DNA of 64,000 bases from Microbacterium psychrotolerans (GTDB lineage: Bacteria > Actinomycetota > Actinomycetes > Actinomycetales > Microbacteriaceae). The translations under genes were made by a program, and so were the position numbers. How positions within the stretch are numbered: position 1 is the stretch's first letter; every line of letters starts with the position of its first letter. Under the pieces are notes generated by a model. The model saw only the letters and a program-made list of their open reading frames with translations. It was not told where the DNA came from and made no database searches. Where the stretch lies: positions 372,001 to 436,000 of the forward strand of contig NZ_JAVFWO010000003.1 of the NCBI RefSeq assembly GCF_031085295.1, in the 5' to 3' direction. Shown in pieces: positions 8,247-18,500 of this stretch.

Positions 8247-9701
8247 CTAGCTCATCGCGTCCCACACCCGGTCGAGCGGTGCCGAGTACATCCGGATGCG
8301 CGAGTCGCCGATGCCGGTGGGGACCCACAGCCGTTCGCGATGCACGATGCCGCCGCACGAATAGACGACGCGCGGCACGTAGCCGTCCACCATGTCGCCC
8401 TCGGGCGTGAGCAGCGGCTCTCGCGTGCGGGCCAGGATGCGCGACGGGTCGTCGAGGTCGAGCAGCAGCGCGCCGAGCGAGTAGGTGCGTAACGGGCCGA
8501 CGCCGTGCGTGAGCAGGAGCCAGCCGCGCGACGTCTCGATAGGGGAGCCGCAGTTCCCGAGCTGGATCAGCTCCCACACCTCGGTCGGCGCATGGATCAC
8601 CCCGAGGTCATCCCACAGCACGCCGTCGTCCGAACTGGACAGCCCGATGTTCTCGCCGTCGCCGCGCGCTATCGCGAGGTGGCGCCCGTCGACGAGACGA
8701 GGGAACAGCGCCATGCCCTTGCCGCGCGCGCCCGATCCGCCGAGCCGCTGCGACTCGAACGACACGAGATCCGGCGAGGTCAGCAGGCGCGGACCTACGG
8801 TGCGTCCGTCGTACGCGGTGTACGTTCCGCGATACTCGACGCCGCCGTCGCCGCCGATGAAGCGCACGAAACGCGCGTCCTCGACGCCGCGGTCCTCCTC
8901 GGGCAGCACCGGCATGATGGTGCGCGCCGACAGCTCCACGTCCGCGTCGAACCCCAGACGGTACCTCGACGCCGCCACGTCGCGGAGCGCATGCATCGGT
9001 CGGCGGCTGGTCGGCCGCATCGCCAGCTTCGTCGGCAGAGCCTCGATCGCCGCCTCCAGCTCGTTGCCGGTGAAGCGATCCGGCAGCGCGGCCAGGACCG
9101 CGCCAGCCAGATCGTCGAGCCGATCGGCGACGTCGAGCGTCCGCGCGAAGTCCGCCCGCGACCACGTGCCGATCGCGACATCCGCCCGCGTCGGCGGAGT
9201 GGCGCGCTCGCCGAAGACCCAGGTGTCGTCCGCCCCGATGACGGCCTCCGCGAAGCCGATCGACGACGTATGCCCCTCTCCGATGCAGCGCAGCGACACC
9301 GCGACCCGCAGCTCGCCGTCGCCGAGCCCGGCCTGTGACGGATGCTCGACCGCGCTCGGGTTGCACAGCGCCGCGCCCTCGACGGCGTACTGGGCGGTGA
9401 ACGCCGACCCGACGACGAGCAGCTGCGCGTCGGTCAGATCATGCTCGGCATCCACGCGGGCCACCAGCGCGTGGGCGTTCGACAGAAGGATGGATGCCGC
9501 CTCCGGCTGCCTCGTCGCGAAATCGGCGACGATCGCCTCGGCGAGAGCGCTCACTTCTTCACGGGGCACCGCGCGGACGCGCTCGATGATGGGCAGCATC
9601 CGCGAATGGGCGGTGCGCGTCTCCTCGCCCGGCAGGAACAGCCGGTCGACGACGCGGGAGGGCTCGTGGTGGAGCGCCGCCGGATGTGGTTCGAGGATCA
9701 T
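8247..9701 (-). CDS. Glycoside hydrolase family 130-like enzyme (beta-mannoside phosphorylase/hydrolase type)
   Basis: A 484-residue cytoplasmic protein starting at the ATG at 9701, preceded by GGAGAGG. Residues about 200-484 show a five-bladed propeller with GH130-type segments: VRFIGGDGGVEYRGTYTAYDG, KGMALFPRLVDGRHLAIARG, QLGNCGSPIETSRGWLLLTHGVG and YSLGALLLDLDDPSRILART. GH130 enzymes phosphorolyse or hydrolyse beta-mannosides. The N-terminal 200 residues are an extra helical domain found in longer members. No mannoside transporter is next to it. Family assignment is good; phosphorylase versus hydrolase cannot be decided. Confidence 0.75.
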   Translation of the reverse strand: MILEPHPAALHHEPSRVVDRLFLPGEETRTAHSRMLPIIERVRAVPREEVSALAEAIVADFATRQPEAASILLSNAHALVARVDAEHDLTDAQLLVVGSAFTAQYAVEGAALCNPSAVEHPSQAGLGDGELRVAVSLRCIGEGHTSSIGFAEAVIGADDTWVFGERATPPTRADVAIGTWSRADFARTLDVADRLDDLAGAVLAALPDRFTGNELEAAIEALPTKLAMRPTSRRPMHALRDVAASRYRLGFDADVELSARTIMPVLPEEDRGVEDARFVRFIGGDGGVEYRGTYTAYDGRTVGPRLLTSPDLVSFESQRLGGSGARGKGMALFPRLVDGRHLAIARGDGENIGLSSSDDGVLWDDLGVIHAPTEVWELIQLGNCGSPIETSRGWLLLTHGVGPLRTYSLGALLLDLDDPSRILARTREPLLTPEGDMVDGYVPRVVYSCGGIVHRERLWVPTGIGDSRIRMYSAPLDRVWDAMS

Positions 9702-9780
9702 GCGGACGACCTCTCCGTTCGCCCCGCGGTTGGCGGGTACAGCGCCGATTGAAGCACTGCAGCCGGCGCGACGGGAGGGG

Positions 9781-9814
9781 TTGACACCGCTGACCAGCCG
9801 AGGCGCCCTACTGT
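9781..9814 (+). promoter_or_regulatory. Possible promoter of the glutaminase-MFS operon
   Basis: TTGACA at 9781-9786 and TACTGT at 9809-9814 resemble -35 and -10 elements. The 22-base spacer is longer than ideal, so the -35 assignment is weak. The -10 hexamer lies 7 bases before the GTG at 9822, which would make that start leaderless. Confidence 0.35.
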
Positions 9815-9821
9815 GGGCTCT

Positions 9822-10841
9822 GTGCGGGAGAGCGATCTGGACGTAGCCGATGTCGAGCAGCACGCTGCGACGGGGCCCCTTCCGCCCGGCGATCGCATAG
9901 ACGAGCTCGTCGCGGCCGCGCACCGCCGGGCCAGCTCCCATGGGGACGGCGTCGTCGCGGACTACATCCCGATCCTCGCTGAGGCGGACCCCGAGGCATT
10001 CGGGGTGTGCGTGGCGGACGTCGACGGCGGACTTCACGAGATCGGCGACACCCGCGTCCCGTTCTCCATCCAGTCGATCTCGAAGGCGTTCGTCTACGCG
10101 CTGGTCTGCGACGCGCTCGGACACGAGCAGGCCTTCGACGTGATCGGCGTCAACAACACCGGACTCCCGTTCAACTCCGTCGTCGCGATCGAGCTCAACG
10201 ACGGTCACCCGATGAACCCCATGGTCAATGCGGGCGCTCTCGCGGCGACGGCACTGGTGCCCGGAGGCACCGCGGAAGACAAGTGGGAAGCTGTTCGGTC
10301 CGGTCTCTCGCGCTTCGCGGGTCGCGAGCTGGTCGTCGACGAGGATGTCTACCGGTCGGAGGCCGAGACCAACCACCGCAATCGAGCGATTGCGCAGCTC
10401 CTCGAGAGCTACGGCCGCATTCGCGTCGACCCGCTCGAGGTCGTCGACGTGTACACCCGCCAGTGCGCCCTGCTCGTCGACGCGCGCGACCTCGCGGTGA
10501 TGGGCGCCACACTCGCCGACGGCGGCGTCAATCCGCTCACCGGTGAACGAGTGGTGTCCGCTTCGGTCTGCCGCGATCTGCTCGCCGTCCTCGCAGCCAC
10601 CGGCCTCTACGAGAGGTCTGGGGAGTGGCTCTTCGAGATCGGCCTGCCGGGCAAGTCCGGCGTCGCGGGAGGACTGGTGACCGTCGCCCCCGGCAAGGTG
10701 GGCATCGGGACCTACTCGCCGCCGCTCGACTCCGCAGGGAACAGCGTGCGCGGGCAGGTGGCCACCGCCTATCTGTCGCGCGCATTGGGCCTGAACATCT
10801 TCGCCTCGAGCTCGCACTTCTCAGGAGGAACCTCGTCATGA
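9822..10841 (+). CDS. glsA: Glutaminase (serine-type, beta-lactamase-like fold)
   Basis: This 339-residue enzyme hydrolyses L-glutamine to L-glutamate and ammonia. It carries the family dyad S85-I-S-K88 (PFSIQSISKAF), then VGVNNTGLPFNS-like, HPMNPMVNAGAL and ETNHRNRAIAQLL segments, and GLPGKSGVAGG near the C-terminus. Length matches GlsA (about 310-330). The GTG at 9822 is preferred because a TACTGT -10 hexamer sits 7 bases upstream; a GTG at 9813 in the same frame is the alternative. The stop overlaps the ATG of the MFS gene by 4 bases, so the two are co-translated. Confidence 0.93.
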   Translation: MRESDLDVADVEQHAATGPLPPGDRIDELVAAAHRRASSHGDGVVADYIPILAEADPEAFGVCVADVDGGLHEIGDTRVPFSIQSISKAFVYALVCDALGHEQAFDVIGVNNTGLPFNSVVAIELNDGHPMNPMVNAGALAATALVPGGTAEDKWEAVRSGLSRFAGRELVVDEDVYRSEAETNHRNRAIAQLLESYGRIRVDPLEVVDVYTRQCALLVDARDLAVMGATLADGGVNPLTGERVVSASVCRDLLAVLAATGLYERSGEWLFEIGLPGKSGVAGGLVTVAPGKVGIGTYSPPLDSAGNSVRGQVATAYLSRALGLNIFASSSHFSGGTSS

Positions 10842-12505
10842 CCACTTCGCAGAACGCCACCACCACCGTGGATGCCGCTCGCACCTCCTGGGTGCCGATG
10901 ATCGGGCTCTTCCTCGCTCAGATCCTGATGTCGTACAACGTCGCGGCGCTCCCCGTCTCACTCGGCGGCATGGTCGAGACGTTCGGCGTCCCGCCCACCG
11001 ACGTGAGCACCGCGATCGTGACCTACGGGCTGGTCGTGGCGGCTCTCGTCATGGTGGGCGCCAAGATCGGTCAGCGCGTGGGCTGGGTGACCGTGTTCCG
11101 CATCGTCGTAGCGCTGTTCGCCGTCTCGGCGCTCGTCATGATCTTCGGCCCATCGGTCGGCTACGTGATCTTCGCCCAGGCCCTCGCCGGCGCATCGGCC
11201 GCGATCATCGTGCCGTCTCTGGTGGCACTCATCGCCGAGAACTATCGCGGCGGACAGCAGGAGACGGCGATCGGCTCGCTCGGCTCGGCCCGTGCCCTCG
11301 CCGGCGTCAGCGCCTTCCTCATCGGAGGCACACTGGCGACCCTCGTGGGGTGGCGGCAGGTGTTCATCGTGGTGCTGATCCTCGCGGTGGCTGTCTTCGT
11401 GCTGAGCTTCTGGCTGCGCGGATTGCCGGGCAACCCGGCGATCAAGATCGACGTTGTCGCCGCGGTGCTGATCGGCCTCGGTATCGTCGCGCTCACGCTG
11501 GGGGTCAACAACCTCAACAACTGGGGGCTCCTGCTCGCGCGCCCGGCGGCCCCGTTCGACATCGCCGGGGTCTCGCCGGCACCCGTGCTGATCCTCATCG
11601 GCGTGGTTCTGGTCCAGTTGTTCTTCCTCTGGACGCGGCGCCGGACGAGGGCTGGGAAGGTTCCGCTCGTCAGCCTCTCGGTCTTCGGGTCGTCGCGTGA
11701 GCGGGCCGCCGTCTACGCGATGTTCATCGTGGTGAGCCTGGAGGCGGCGCTCAACTTCACGATCCCCCTGTACATCCAGATCGTCCAGGGCCGGACGCCG
11801 TTCGACACGTCCCTGGCCATGCTGCCCTTCAACCTGACCGTGTTCTTCACAGCCATGCTGGTGGTGCGCTTCTACCGGCGCTTCACGCCGCGGACGATCG
11901 GCATGTTCTCGTTCGGACTCACCACGATCGCCCTCGTCTGGCTGTCGATCGTCGTGACCAACAACTGGGAGACACTGCCCACGATCCTCGGCCTGTTCGT
12001 CTTCGGCGTCGGTCAGGGGGCGCTGGTCACTCTCGTCTTCAACGTGCTCGTCACGGCCTCTCCCAAGGAGCTGGCGGGCGACGTCGGGTCGGTGCGCGGC
12101 ACCACACAGAATCTCGCCTCCGCGGTGGGAACGGCCGTCTCGGGTGCGCTCCTCGTCGGCATCCTGAGCCTCAACGTCGTCGCCTCACTGGTCGAGCACC
12201 CGGAGCTGTCGCCCGAGCTCGTCTCGCAGGTCGATCTCGACAACGTCAACTTCATCAGCAACGACCGTCTCGAAGCGACGCTCACCGAGCAGACCGACGC
12301 AACCCCTGAACAGGTCGACGCCGCGGTGGCGCTCAACGAGGAAGCCCGCCTGAGCGCGCTCAAGATCGGCCTGCTGATCCTCTCCGGCGTCAGCGCGCTC
12401 GCGATCGTGCCGGCGAGCCGCCTGCCGAGGTTCCGCCCGGGCGAGCTGCCCGAGTCGGTCGGAACCGGCCCCCTGCCCGAGGGCGACGCCGAGGAGCGCG
12501 CCTGA
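10838..12505 (+). CDS. MFS transporter coupled to glutaminase
   Basis: A 555-residue membrane protein with about 14 predicted transmembrane segments. AGGAGG lies at 10823-10828, and the ATG overlaps the glsA stop. The N-terminal half contains an ETAIGSLGSARALAG segment. A long extracytoplasmic stretch (about residues 445-505, rich in D/E/N) precedes the last helix. It resembles the DHA2-like or EmrB-type exporter group. Coupling to glutaminase suggests transport of glutamine, glutamate or a related amide; this is inference, because MFS sequence alone does not give substrate. Confidence 0.85.
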   Translation: MTTSQNATTTVDAARTSWVPMIGLFLAQILMSYNVAALPVSLGGMVETFGVPPTDVSTAIVTYGLVVAALVMVGAKIGQRVGWVTVFRIVVALFAVSALVMIFGPSVGYVIFAQALAGASAAIIVPSLVALIAENYRGGQQETAIGSLGSARALAGVSAFLIGGTLATLVGWRQVFIVVLILAVAVFVLSFWLRGLPGNPAIKIDVVAAVLIGLGIVALTLGVNNLNNWGLLLARPAAPFDIAGVSPAPVLILIGVVLVQLFFLWTRRRTRAGKVPLVSLSVFGSSRERAAVYAMFIVVSLEAALNFTIPLYIQIVQGRTPFDTSLAMLPFNLTVFFTAMLVVRFYRRFTPRTIGMFSFGLTTIALVWLSIVVTNNWETLPTILGLFVFGVGQGALVTLVFNVLVTASPKELAGDVGSVRGTTQNLASAVGTAVSGALLVGILSLNVVASLVEHPELSPELVSQVDLDNVNFISNDRLEATLTEQTDATPEQVDAAVALNEEARLSALKIGLLILSGVSALAIVPASRLPRFRPGELPESVGTGPLPEGDAEERA

Positions 12506-12559
12506 TCCGCGCACGGCGGAGGGCGTGACATCCGATCGGCGAGAACCGCGTTCCGATCG

Positions 12560-15454
12560 TCAGCCGGGTGCTCCGGCCTCGAGGACGTCGGCATCGAGCT
12601 CGTCACGGGAGCGCAGCCCGAGTTTGCGGAGCGCGTTGGACATGTGCGTCTCCACGGTGCGCGGTGACAGGAACATCTCGGCGGCGATCTCGCGATTCGT
12701 CCGTCCCGCGGCCGCTCGTCCGACGACCTCCCGCTCGCGACGGGAAAGATCGTTGCCGTGCGCCGGGCGCCCTCCGCGCCAGGGGTACGGGACGGGCACT
12801 CCGTGCCCGCGCATCGTCCGGGTGACTCGGGCGATGTCCTGCCGTGCAGAGAGCCGGCCGTACGCGGTCAGCGCCTCGATGAGCAGGCTGGGTCCGTCGG
12901 CGGCACCGCGCGCGCAGCGCCAGTCGCCCAGCCGCTCGGTCGTCTGCGCGGCCACCTGGACCAGGCCGGCCGCATGCGCGGTGGTCCGGGCGTCGGACAT
13001 CAGACGCTCCGCATTCTCAGTGTCGCCGTCGACGTACGCGATGACCGCGTCGCACATGGTCACTGCCACCGAGATCGCGGGCGCCTCGACATGACGAACG
13101 CGTGCGCTGATCGCCGCTACCCGGGGACGTGCTTCGCCCGTTCTTCCCAGCGCCGAAGCGGCATCCACCAGGCAGATGAGGGCATCAGCCGCCCAGGTCC
13201 ACATACCCTTGCGCTGGATCTGGTCGAGGGCGGCCTCGGCTTCGTCGAAGGCGCCTCGTGCATCGCCCAGGGTCAGCCGGAGCCGCGCGAGGGCCGCGCG
13301 CGCGGGGATCAACGGCCACGCCGTCCCCACCTTCTCGCAGTCGCGGATGAGCTCCGTCAGACGATCGGCTGCCTCGACGGTGCTGCCGAGAGAGCCGAGC
13401 ATGAGGCAGTCGAGATACCGGGCTTCGAAGGATGCCGCGCCGAATCCGAACGCGCGCGAGGCCAGGTCGTGCGTGCGTTCCGCGAGACCGTCCCACCGGC
13501 CGGCGGCGTGGTCCATCATGGCGCCGACGAGTTCGTACACCTCCAGCAGCCGGGGTGAACCCGATCGCTCGGCGATCGCTCGTCCCTCGCTCAGCAGCTC
13601 GTCGGCGCGGCTCACGTAGCCGATGTGCAGCGCGCCTTGCGCCCAGTTGATCGCCGCTCGCGCGTGCTCGCGCGGCTGGGTGAGAAGGACGGTGTCGCGA
13701 CGGGCGGACTCGATGAGCCGCCACGCGGAGGGATCGCCCTGCTCCAAGAGGAGCGATGCCCGCGCGATCCGCACACCGAGTTCGACCTCCGGCGATCCGG
13801 CTCGGCTCGCCGCCTGTTCGGCCTGAACGGACCGCGCGAGATGCACCTCGAGCGACACGTCGACGACGGTCTCGGGAGCCGCCAGCACCGCGAGCGCGCG
13901 CGCCTGGAGGTCGGGGCGGTCGTAGAGGTCATCGATCGCGCGCTCGATCTCGCCGTAGCCGTCGCGCGCGAAGCCCTGCTGGCGGTACAGCCTGCCGAGT
14001 GCGAAGCGGAGTTCGCCGCGCGCGGCCTGCGTCAGTTGCTGGCTGTCCAGCAGCCGCGTGAGGATCGGCGCGGCTTCGGCGTGAGCCAGCCCGTCCACAG
14101 CCACGCGCCCGAGTTTCGTCGCGACGCGCACCCGGTCATCGATCGGGAGGTCCGCCATGTCGACGGTCGCCTCGCGCAGGAACTCGGCCGCCGCCGACTC
14201 GTTGCCGTGGCGCACAGCCTCGTCGGCCGCGGCCTCCGCCCAGCGCACGAACTCCCTGACCCGGCCGGCCCGCTGGTAGTGGTGCGCGATCCGCGCCGAG
14301 AGCATCGGATCGCGCCGCTCCTCCAGCACCCGGGCGACGCGAGCGTGCCACCACTGCCGCGTGGGCAGCGGCGTCGCCTCGTAGACGATCTGCTGGGCGA
14401 GGACGTGGCGGAAGCGGATGCGGCCGTCGTGATCGTGCAGGAGCCCCGCGGCGTGGGCCGACGTCAGAGCGGTCGCCACCTGCCGTGGGCCGTGCTCGGT
14501 GACCTCCGCGATGAGGGCGGGATCGATGGAGAGATCGATCACGGCCGCCGCATCGATGACCTCGCGGGCCGTCGCGTCGAGAGTGGTCAGCCGCTGCACG
14601 ACGACGTCGCGAAGAGCGGTGGAGACGGACAATGCGGCAAGGGCATCCGGATGACTCGGGATCTCCTCGGCGGGCAGTCGCGCGAGCAGGGTCCGCAGCA
14701 CCTCTTCGACGACGAAGGGGACGCCGCCGGTGACGTCGTACAGCCCCGACGCGATCGGATCGGGGAGGTCGATGCCCAGCAGATGCCGCGAGAGCTCACG
14801 GACCTCGGCGACGTCGAGCGGCGCGAGCCGCACCCTGCGCGTTCGGCCCGCCGGTGCGCGGGCGAACGCCTCACCGACAGGAGTCGTCCCGAGGTCGGTG
14901 CGACTGGTGACGATGATGGTGAGCTTCGGCGGCTGGTGCGCGATGAGATACGTCAGGAAGTCGAAGGTGACCGTGTCGGCCCAGTGCAGATCCTCGAGGA
15001 CCAGCACCGCGGGGGACAGGTGCTCGAGCAGCTCCGTCGCCGCGCGGAAGATCTGATGCCGCGCCTCACGCTGGTCCGCGGGTCGCTCCGGCGGAGCAGG
15101 AAGGCGATCGGCGATCTCCGGCACGAGCGGCGCCAGGCTGCCCACGACGGGGCTGAGCCCGTCGACCTGGATGAGGTCGCCGTGGTGCTGGAACGCGTCG
15201 AGGACCGGCCCCAGCGGGAACGGGTCGTGAAGCTGCTGACAGTGACCGATCAGCACCGCAGCAGTGCCGGAAGCGGCGGTGAGAAGCTCGCGGACCAGTC
15301 GGCTCTTGCCGATCCCGGCTTCCCCTTGGATGACGATCAGCGCGGGAGGAGCCGAAACAGCAGCTGTCAGCGCGGTGAACTCGGTGTGGCGACCGACCAG
15401 CACGGGCGACACCCCGCCTGCGGGTGGAGCGGATTGCTGAGGCATGACTGCCAT
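12560..15454 (-). CDS. LuxR family transcriptional regulator, large ATP-binding (LAL/MalT-like) type
   Basis: A 964-residue regulator. N-terminal STAND/AAA module: Walker A G44-EAGIGKS-51 and Walker B with LVLEDLHWAD (about residues 155-165). A long TPR-like helical middle follows (about 400-880). The C-terminal LuxR HTH reads LSRREREVVGRAAAGRTNREIAAEMFLSPRTVETHMSNAL, split here as two motifs around residues 900-950. LAL proteins bind ATP and an inducer, then activate promoters. It is divergent from the secreted subtilase, a likely target. The start is the ATG at 15454, with a second in-frame ATG three codons on. Confidence 0.92.
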   Translation of the reverse strand: MAVMPQQSAPPAGGVSPVLVGRHTEFTALTAAVSAPPALIVIQGEAGIGKSRLVRELLTAASGTAAVLIGHCQQLHDPFPLGPVLDAFQHHGDLIQVDGLSPVVGSLAPLVPEIADRLPAPPERPADQREARHQIFRAATELLEHLSPAVLVLEDLHWADTVTFDFLTYLIAHQPPKLTIIVTSRTDLGTTPVGEAFARAPAGRTRRVRLAPLDVAEVRELSRHLLGIDLPDPIASGLYDVTGGVPFVVEEVLRTLLARLPAEEIPSHPDALAALSVSTALRDVVVQRLTTLDATAREVIDAAAVIDLSIDPALIAEVTEHGPRQVATALTSAHAAGLLHDHDGRIRFRHVLAQQIVYEATPLPTRQWWHARVARVLEERRDPMLSARIAHHYQRAGRVREFVRWAEAAADEAVRHGNESAAAEFLREATVDMADLPIDDRVRVATKLGRVAVDGLAHAEAAPILTRLLDSQQLTQAARGELRFALGRLYRQQGFARDGYGEIERAIDDLYDRPDLQARALAVLAAPETVVDVSLEVHLARSVQAEQAASRAGSPEVELGVRIARASLLLEQGDPSAWRLIESARRDTVLLTQPREHARAAINWAQGALHIGYVSRADELLSEGRAIAERSGSPRLLEVYELVGAMMDHAAGRWDGLAERTHDLASRAFGFGAASFEARYLDCLMLGSLGSTVEAADRLTELIRDCEKVGTAWPLIPARAALARLRLTLGDARGAFDEAEAALDQIQRKGMWTWAADALICLVDAASALGRTGEARPRVAAISARVRHVEAPAISVAVTMCDAVIAYVDGDTENAERLMSDARTTAHAAGLVQVAAQTTERLGDWRCARGAADGPSLLIEALTAYGRLSARQDIARVTRTMRGHGVPVPYPWRGGRPAHGNDLSRREREVVGRAAAGRTNREIAAEMFLSPRTVETHMSNALRKLGLRSRDELDADVLEAGAPG

Positions 15455-15487
15455 TCCCTCGGGTGGGGCGCGAGCAAAAGTCAGTGT

Positions 15488-15526
15488 AGGTCACGGATGC
15501 CGGCGCCGTTCACCCGTCCGTAACCT
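15488..15526. promoter_or_regulatory. Inverted repeat between LAL regulator and subtilase genes
   Basis: AGGTCACGGA (15488-15497) and TCCGTAACCT (15517-15526) are inverted copies matching at 9 of 10 positions, with centres 29 bases apart. The pair lies between the divergent starts at 15454 and 15572. This is a good position for the LAL regulator to control itself and the protease. Ownership by that regulator is inference. Confidence 0.4.
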
Positions 15527-15571
15527 GCAACGCAACGAGTGAATCGAATCATCCGCGCGCGAGGAGAGACT

Positions 15572-18500
15572 GTGACCAGGTACCTGAGACAACGACAGCG
15601 GCGATTCACACCCCCGCGACTGACGATCGCGCTGGCCACCGCCGTCGCCCTGGTGGCGACGGCGACACCGGCCGGCGCCTTCGCTGCGCCGCCGGCGCCG
15701 GCTGCCGCGGAGGACATCGGGGAGGGCAGCTGGGGCGTCGAGGTGACGCGACCCGACGACGCGCAAGCCGACGCGGCAGCAGCGGGCGAGCCCGAGACCT
15801 ATGTGGTCCAGATGGCCCTGGCGCCCGTCGTCGCATACGACGGCGGTGAGGCTGGGCTGAAGGCGACGAAGCCCCGCGGCGGCGCCAAGGTGGATCCGGC
15901 CGACCCGGCTGTCGAGGCGTACAGCAAGCACCTCAAGGGGCAGCAGCGGGCTGCTCTGGCGAAGGTGAACGGCGGCGGGCCGTCGTACAGCTACGTCTAC
16001 AGCTTCAACGGGTTCGCCGCCGACCTCACCCCCGCGCAGGCCGCCGAGCTGGAAGCGCAGCCCGACGTGGTGTCCGTGCATCCGGATGAGCTGGTCGAGA
16101 CGGACACGTCGTCGACGCCGAGCTTCCTGGGACTGGACGGCGAGAACGGCCTGTGGAGCCGGCTCGGCGGTCCGACCGGCGGAAAGAAGACGCCGGGTGC
16201 GGGTGAGGACATCGTCATCGGCGTGATCGACAGCGGCATCTGGCCCGAGGTCGGCAGCTTCTCCGACCGGAACGAGTCGAACAAGCTCGTGTACCAGGGC
16301 AAGCCGGAGGGCTTCCGCGGCACGTGCGCGTCGGCCGAGAACGTCGGTGACGACTCGTGGGACGCCAACCTCTGCAACAACAAGCTGGTCACCGCGCAGT
16401 ACTTCAACGCGGCCTGGGGCGGGAACGAGGGCGTCGCCCAGCAGCTGCCGTGGGAGTTCCTCTCGCCCCGCGACTACAACGGACACGGCACCCACACCGC
16501 CTCGACCGCCGGGGGCAACCATGGCGTCGACGTGACCGGCCCGGCCGCCGCGTTCGGTGAGATCTCGGGCATCGCACCGCGGGCCCGCATCGCGTCGTAC
16601 AAGGCGCTGTGGTCCATCGAGGACGGCTCCACCGCGAACGGCTACACGTCCGACATGGTGGCTGCCATCGACAAGGCCGTCGCCGACGGCGTCGACGTCA
16701 TCAACTACTCCGTGTCGGGATCCAGCACGGACTTCCTCGAGCCCACCGAGGCGGCGTTCCTCAACGCTGCCGCGGCCGGCATCTTCGTCTCGGCATCCGC
16801 GGGCAACTCCGGCCCCGATGCGGGCACGGTCGCCCACCCCGGGCCCTGGCTGACCACCGTCGCCGCGGGCACGCACGACCGTACGACGACGGGGGCCGTG
16901 GTGCTGGGCAACGGCGCGCGCTACGAAGGGGTCTCGGTCAGCAACTCGGCGGTCGGTCCCGTCCCGCTGATCACCGGAGCCGCCGCGCGCGCAGCGGGTG
17001 CCTCGGCCGGCGCCGCGGTGCGCTGCTATCCGGCGAGTGCCAACAACGGCAAACCGGCTCTGGATCCCGCCAAGGTCACCGGCAAGATCGTGCTCTGCGA
17101 GCGCGGCGGCGACATCGCGCGCGTCGACTCGTCGCGCGCGGTCGCCGAGGCCGGCGGTGTCGGCATGATCTTCGTGAACGCCTTCGAGAACTCGCTCAAC
17201 GCCGACTTCCACTCCGTGCCCACGGTGCACCTGCCCGACACCGAGGGGCCTGCCATCAGCGCCTACGCGACTACGGCCGGAGCGACCGCCAGCATCGAGA
17301 AGGCCGTCATCGCGAGCGGCGGTGCCGCACCCTACACGGCGGCGTTCTCGTCTCGCGGACCGCTCGTCGCCGGCAACGGCGATGTGCTGAAGCCCGACGT
17401 GATCGCCCCCGGACAGGACATCCTGGCGGCGGTGGCGCCTCCCGGTCAGGGCGGCATGGACTTCAACCTGATGAGCGGCACGTCGATGTCGGCACCGCAC
17501 GTCACGGGACTCGCCGCGCTGCTGCGAGACCTGCACCCGGAGTGGTCGCCGATGGCGATCAAGTCGGCGCTCATGACCACGGGGTCGGACGTCCTGGACG
17601 GCGAGTCCTCCAACGACCCGAACCTGATCTTCAAGCAGGGCGCCGGGCACGTGCAGCCCACCAGCGCGGCCGATCCCGGCCTGGTCTACGAGAGCGGTGT
17701 CGACGAGTGGCTGGCGTTCCTGTGCGGCTCCACCCGCAGCGTGCCGGCCGCCACCTGTGACGACCTCGAGGCGGACGGGCGCTCGCTGGATCCCAGCGAC
17801 CTCAACACGCCGTCGATCGGCATCGGCCTGCTCGACGGCACCCAGACGGTCACCCGCACGGTGACCAACGTCGACGACGAGTCCGCGACCTACACCGCGT
17901 CGGTGAGCGGTCTCACGGGAGTCGGCGTCACCGTCGAGCCGAGCACGCTCACCGTCGCGCCGGGGGAGACCGCGTCGTACGCGGTGACCTTCACGGTCGG
18001 TGACGAGACCGAGCTGTTCGACTATCTCGCGGGTCAGCTCTCGTGGACGGACGGCAGCCACACGGTGCGGTCGCCGATCGTGCTCCGGGCGAAGCAGCCG
18101 GGTGAGGAGGACTGGGCCGCTCGGTACGACGGCGCGGGCGGGCAGTTCGGGCCCTCGTCGGATGCCGGCAACGAGCTCCTCGTCCACCCCGACGGTCAGC
18201 GCGTCTACCTGAGCGGCTACAGCCGACCGCCGGCGGCCGGCGGGCTGGTGAGCGACTTCCTCACCGCCGCGTACGACCCCGAGACCGGTGACACGCTCTG
18301 GGAGGACCAGTGGGATGCCTCCGACGGCGGCTCCGATGAGCCGGCGGGCTTCGGGATGAGCCCCGACGGCGACACCGTCTACGTCGCGGGGACCAGCGGT
18401 GGCGACTACCTGACCGTCGCCTACGACGGTGCGACGGGGGAGAAGCGGTGGACCACGCGCCTCGACGGCCCGGGTGAGGCCGGTGATTTCGTCAACGACC

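Noticed and set aside
12533..12559. CGATCGG…CCGATCG inverted pair between the MFS and LAL genes
   Set aside because: Arms of 7 with a 13-base loop are weak, and CCGATCGG is itself a common palindrome in this GC range; not a convincing terminator.
13625..15523. Long forward frame opposite the LAL regulator
   Set aside because: No recognisable domain; the opposite strand has clear Walker A/B and LuxR HTH motifs.
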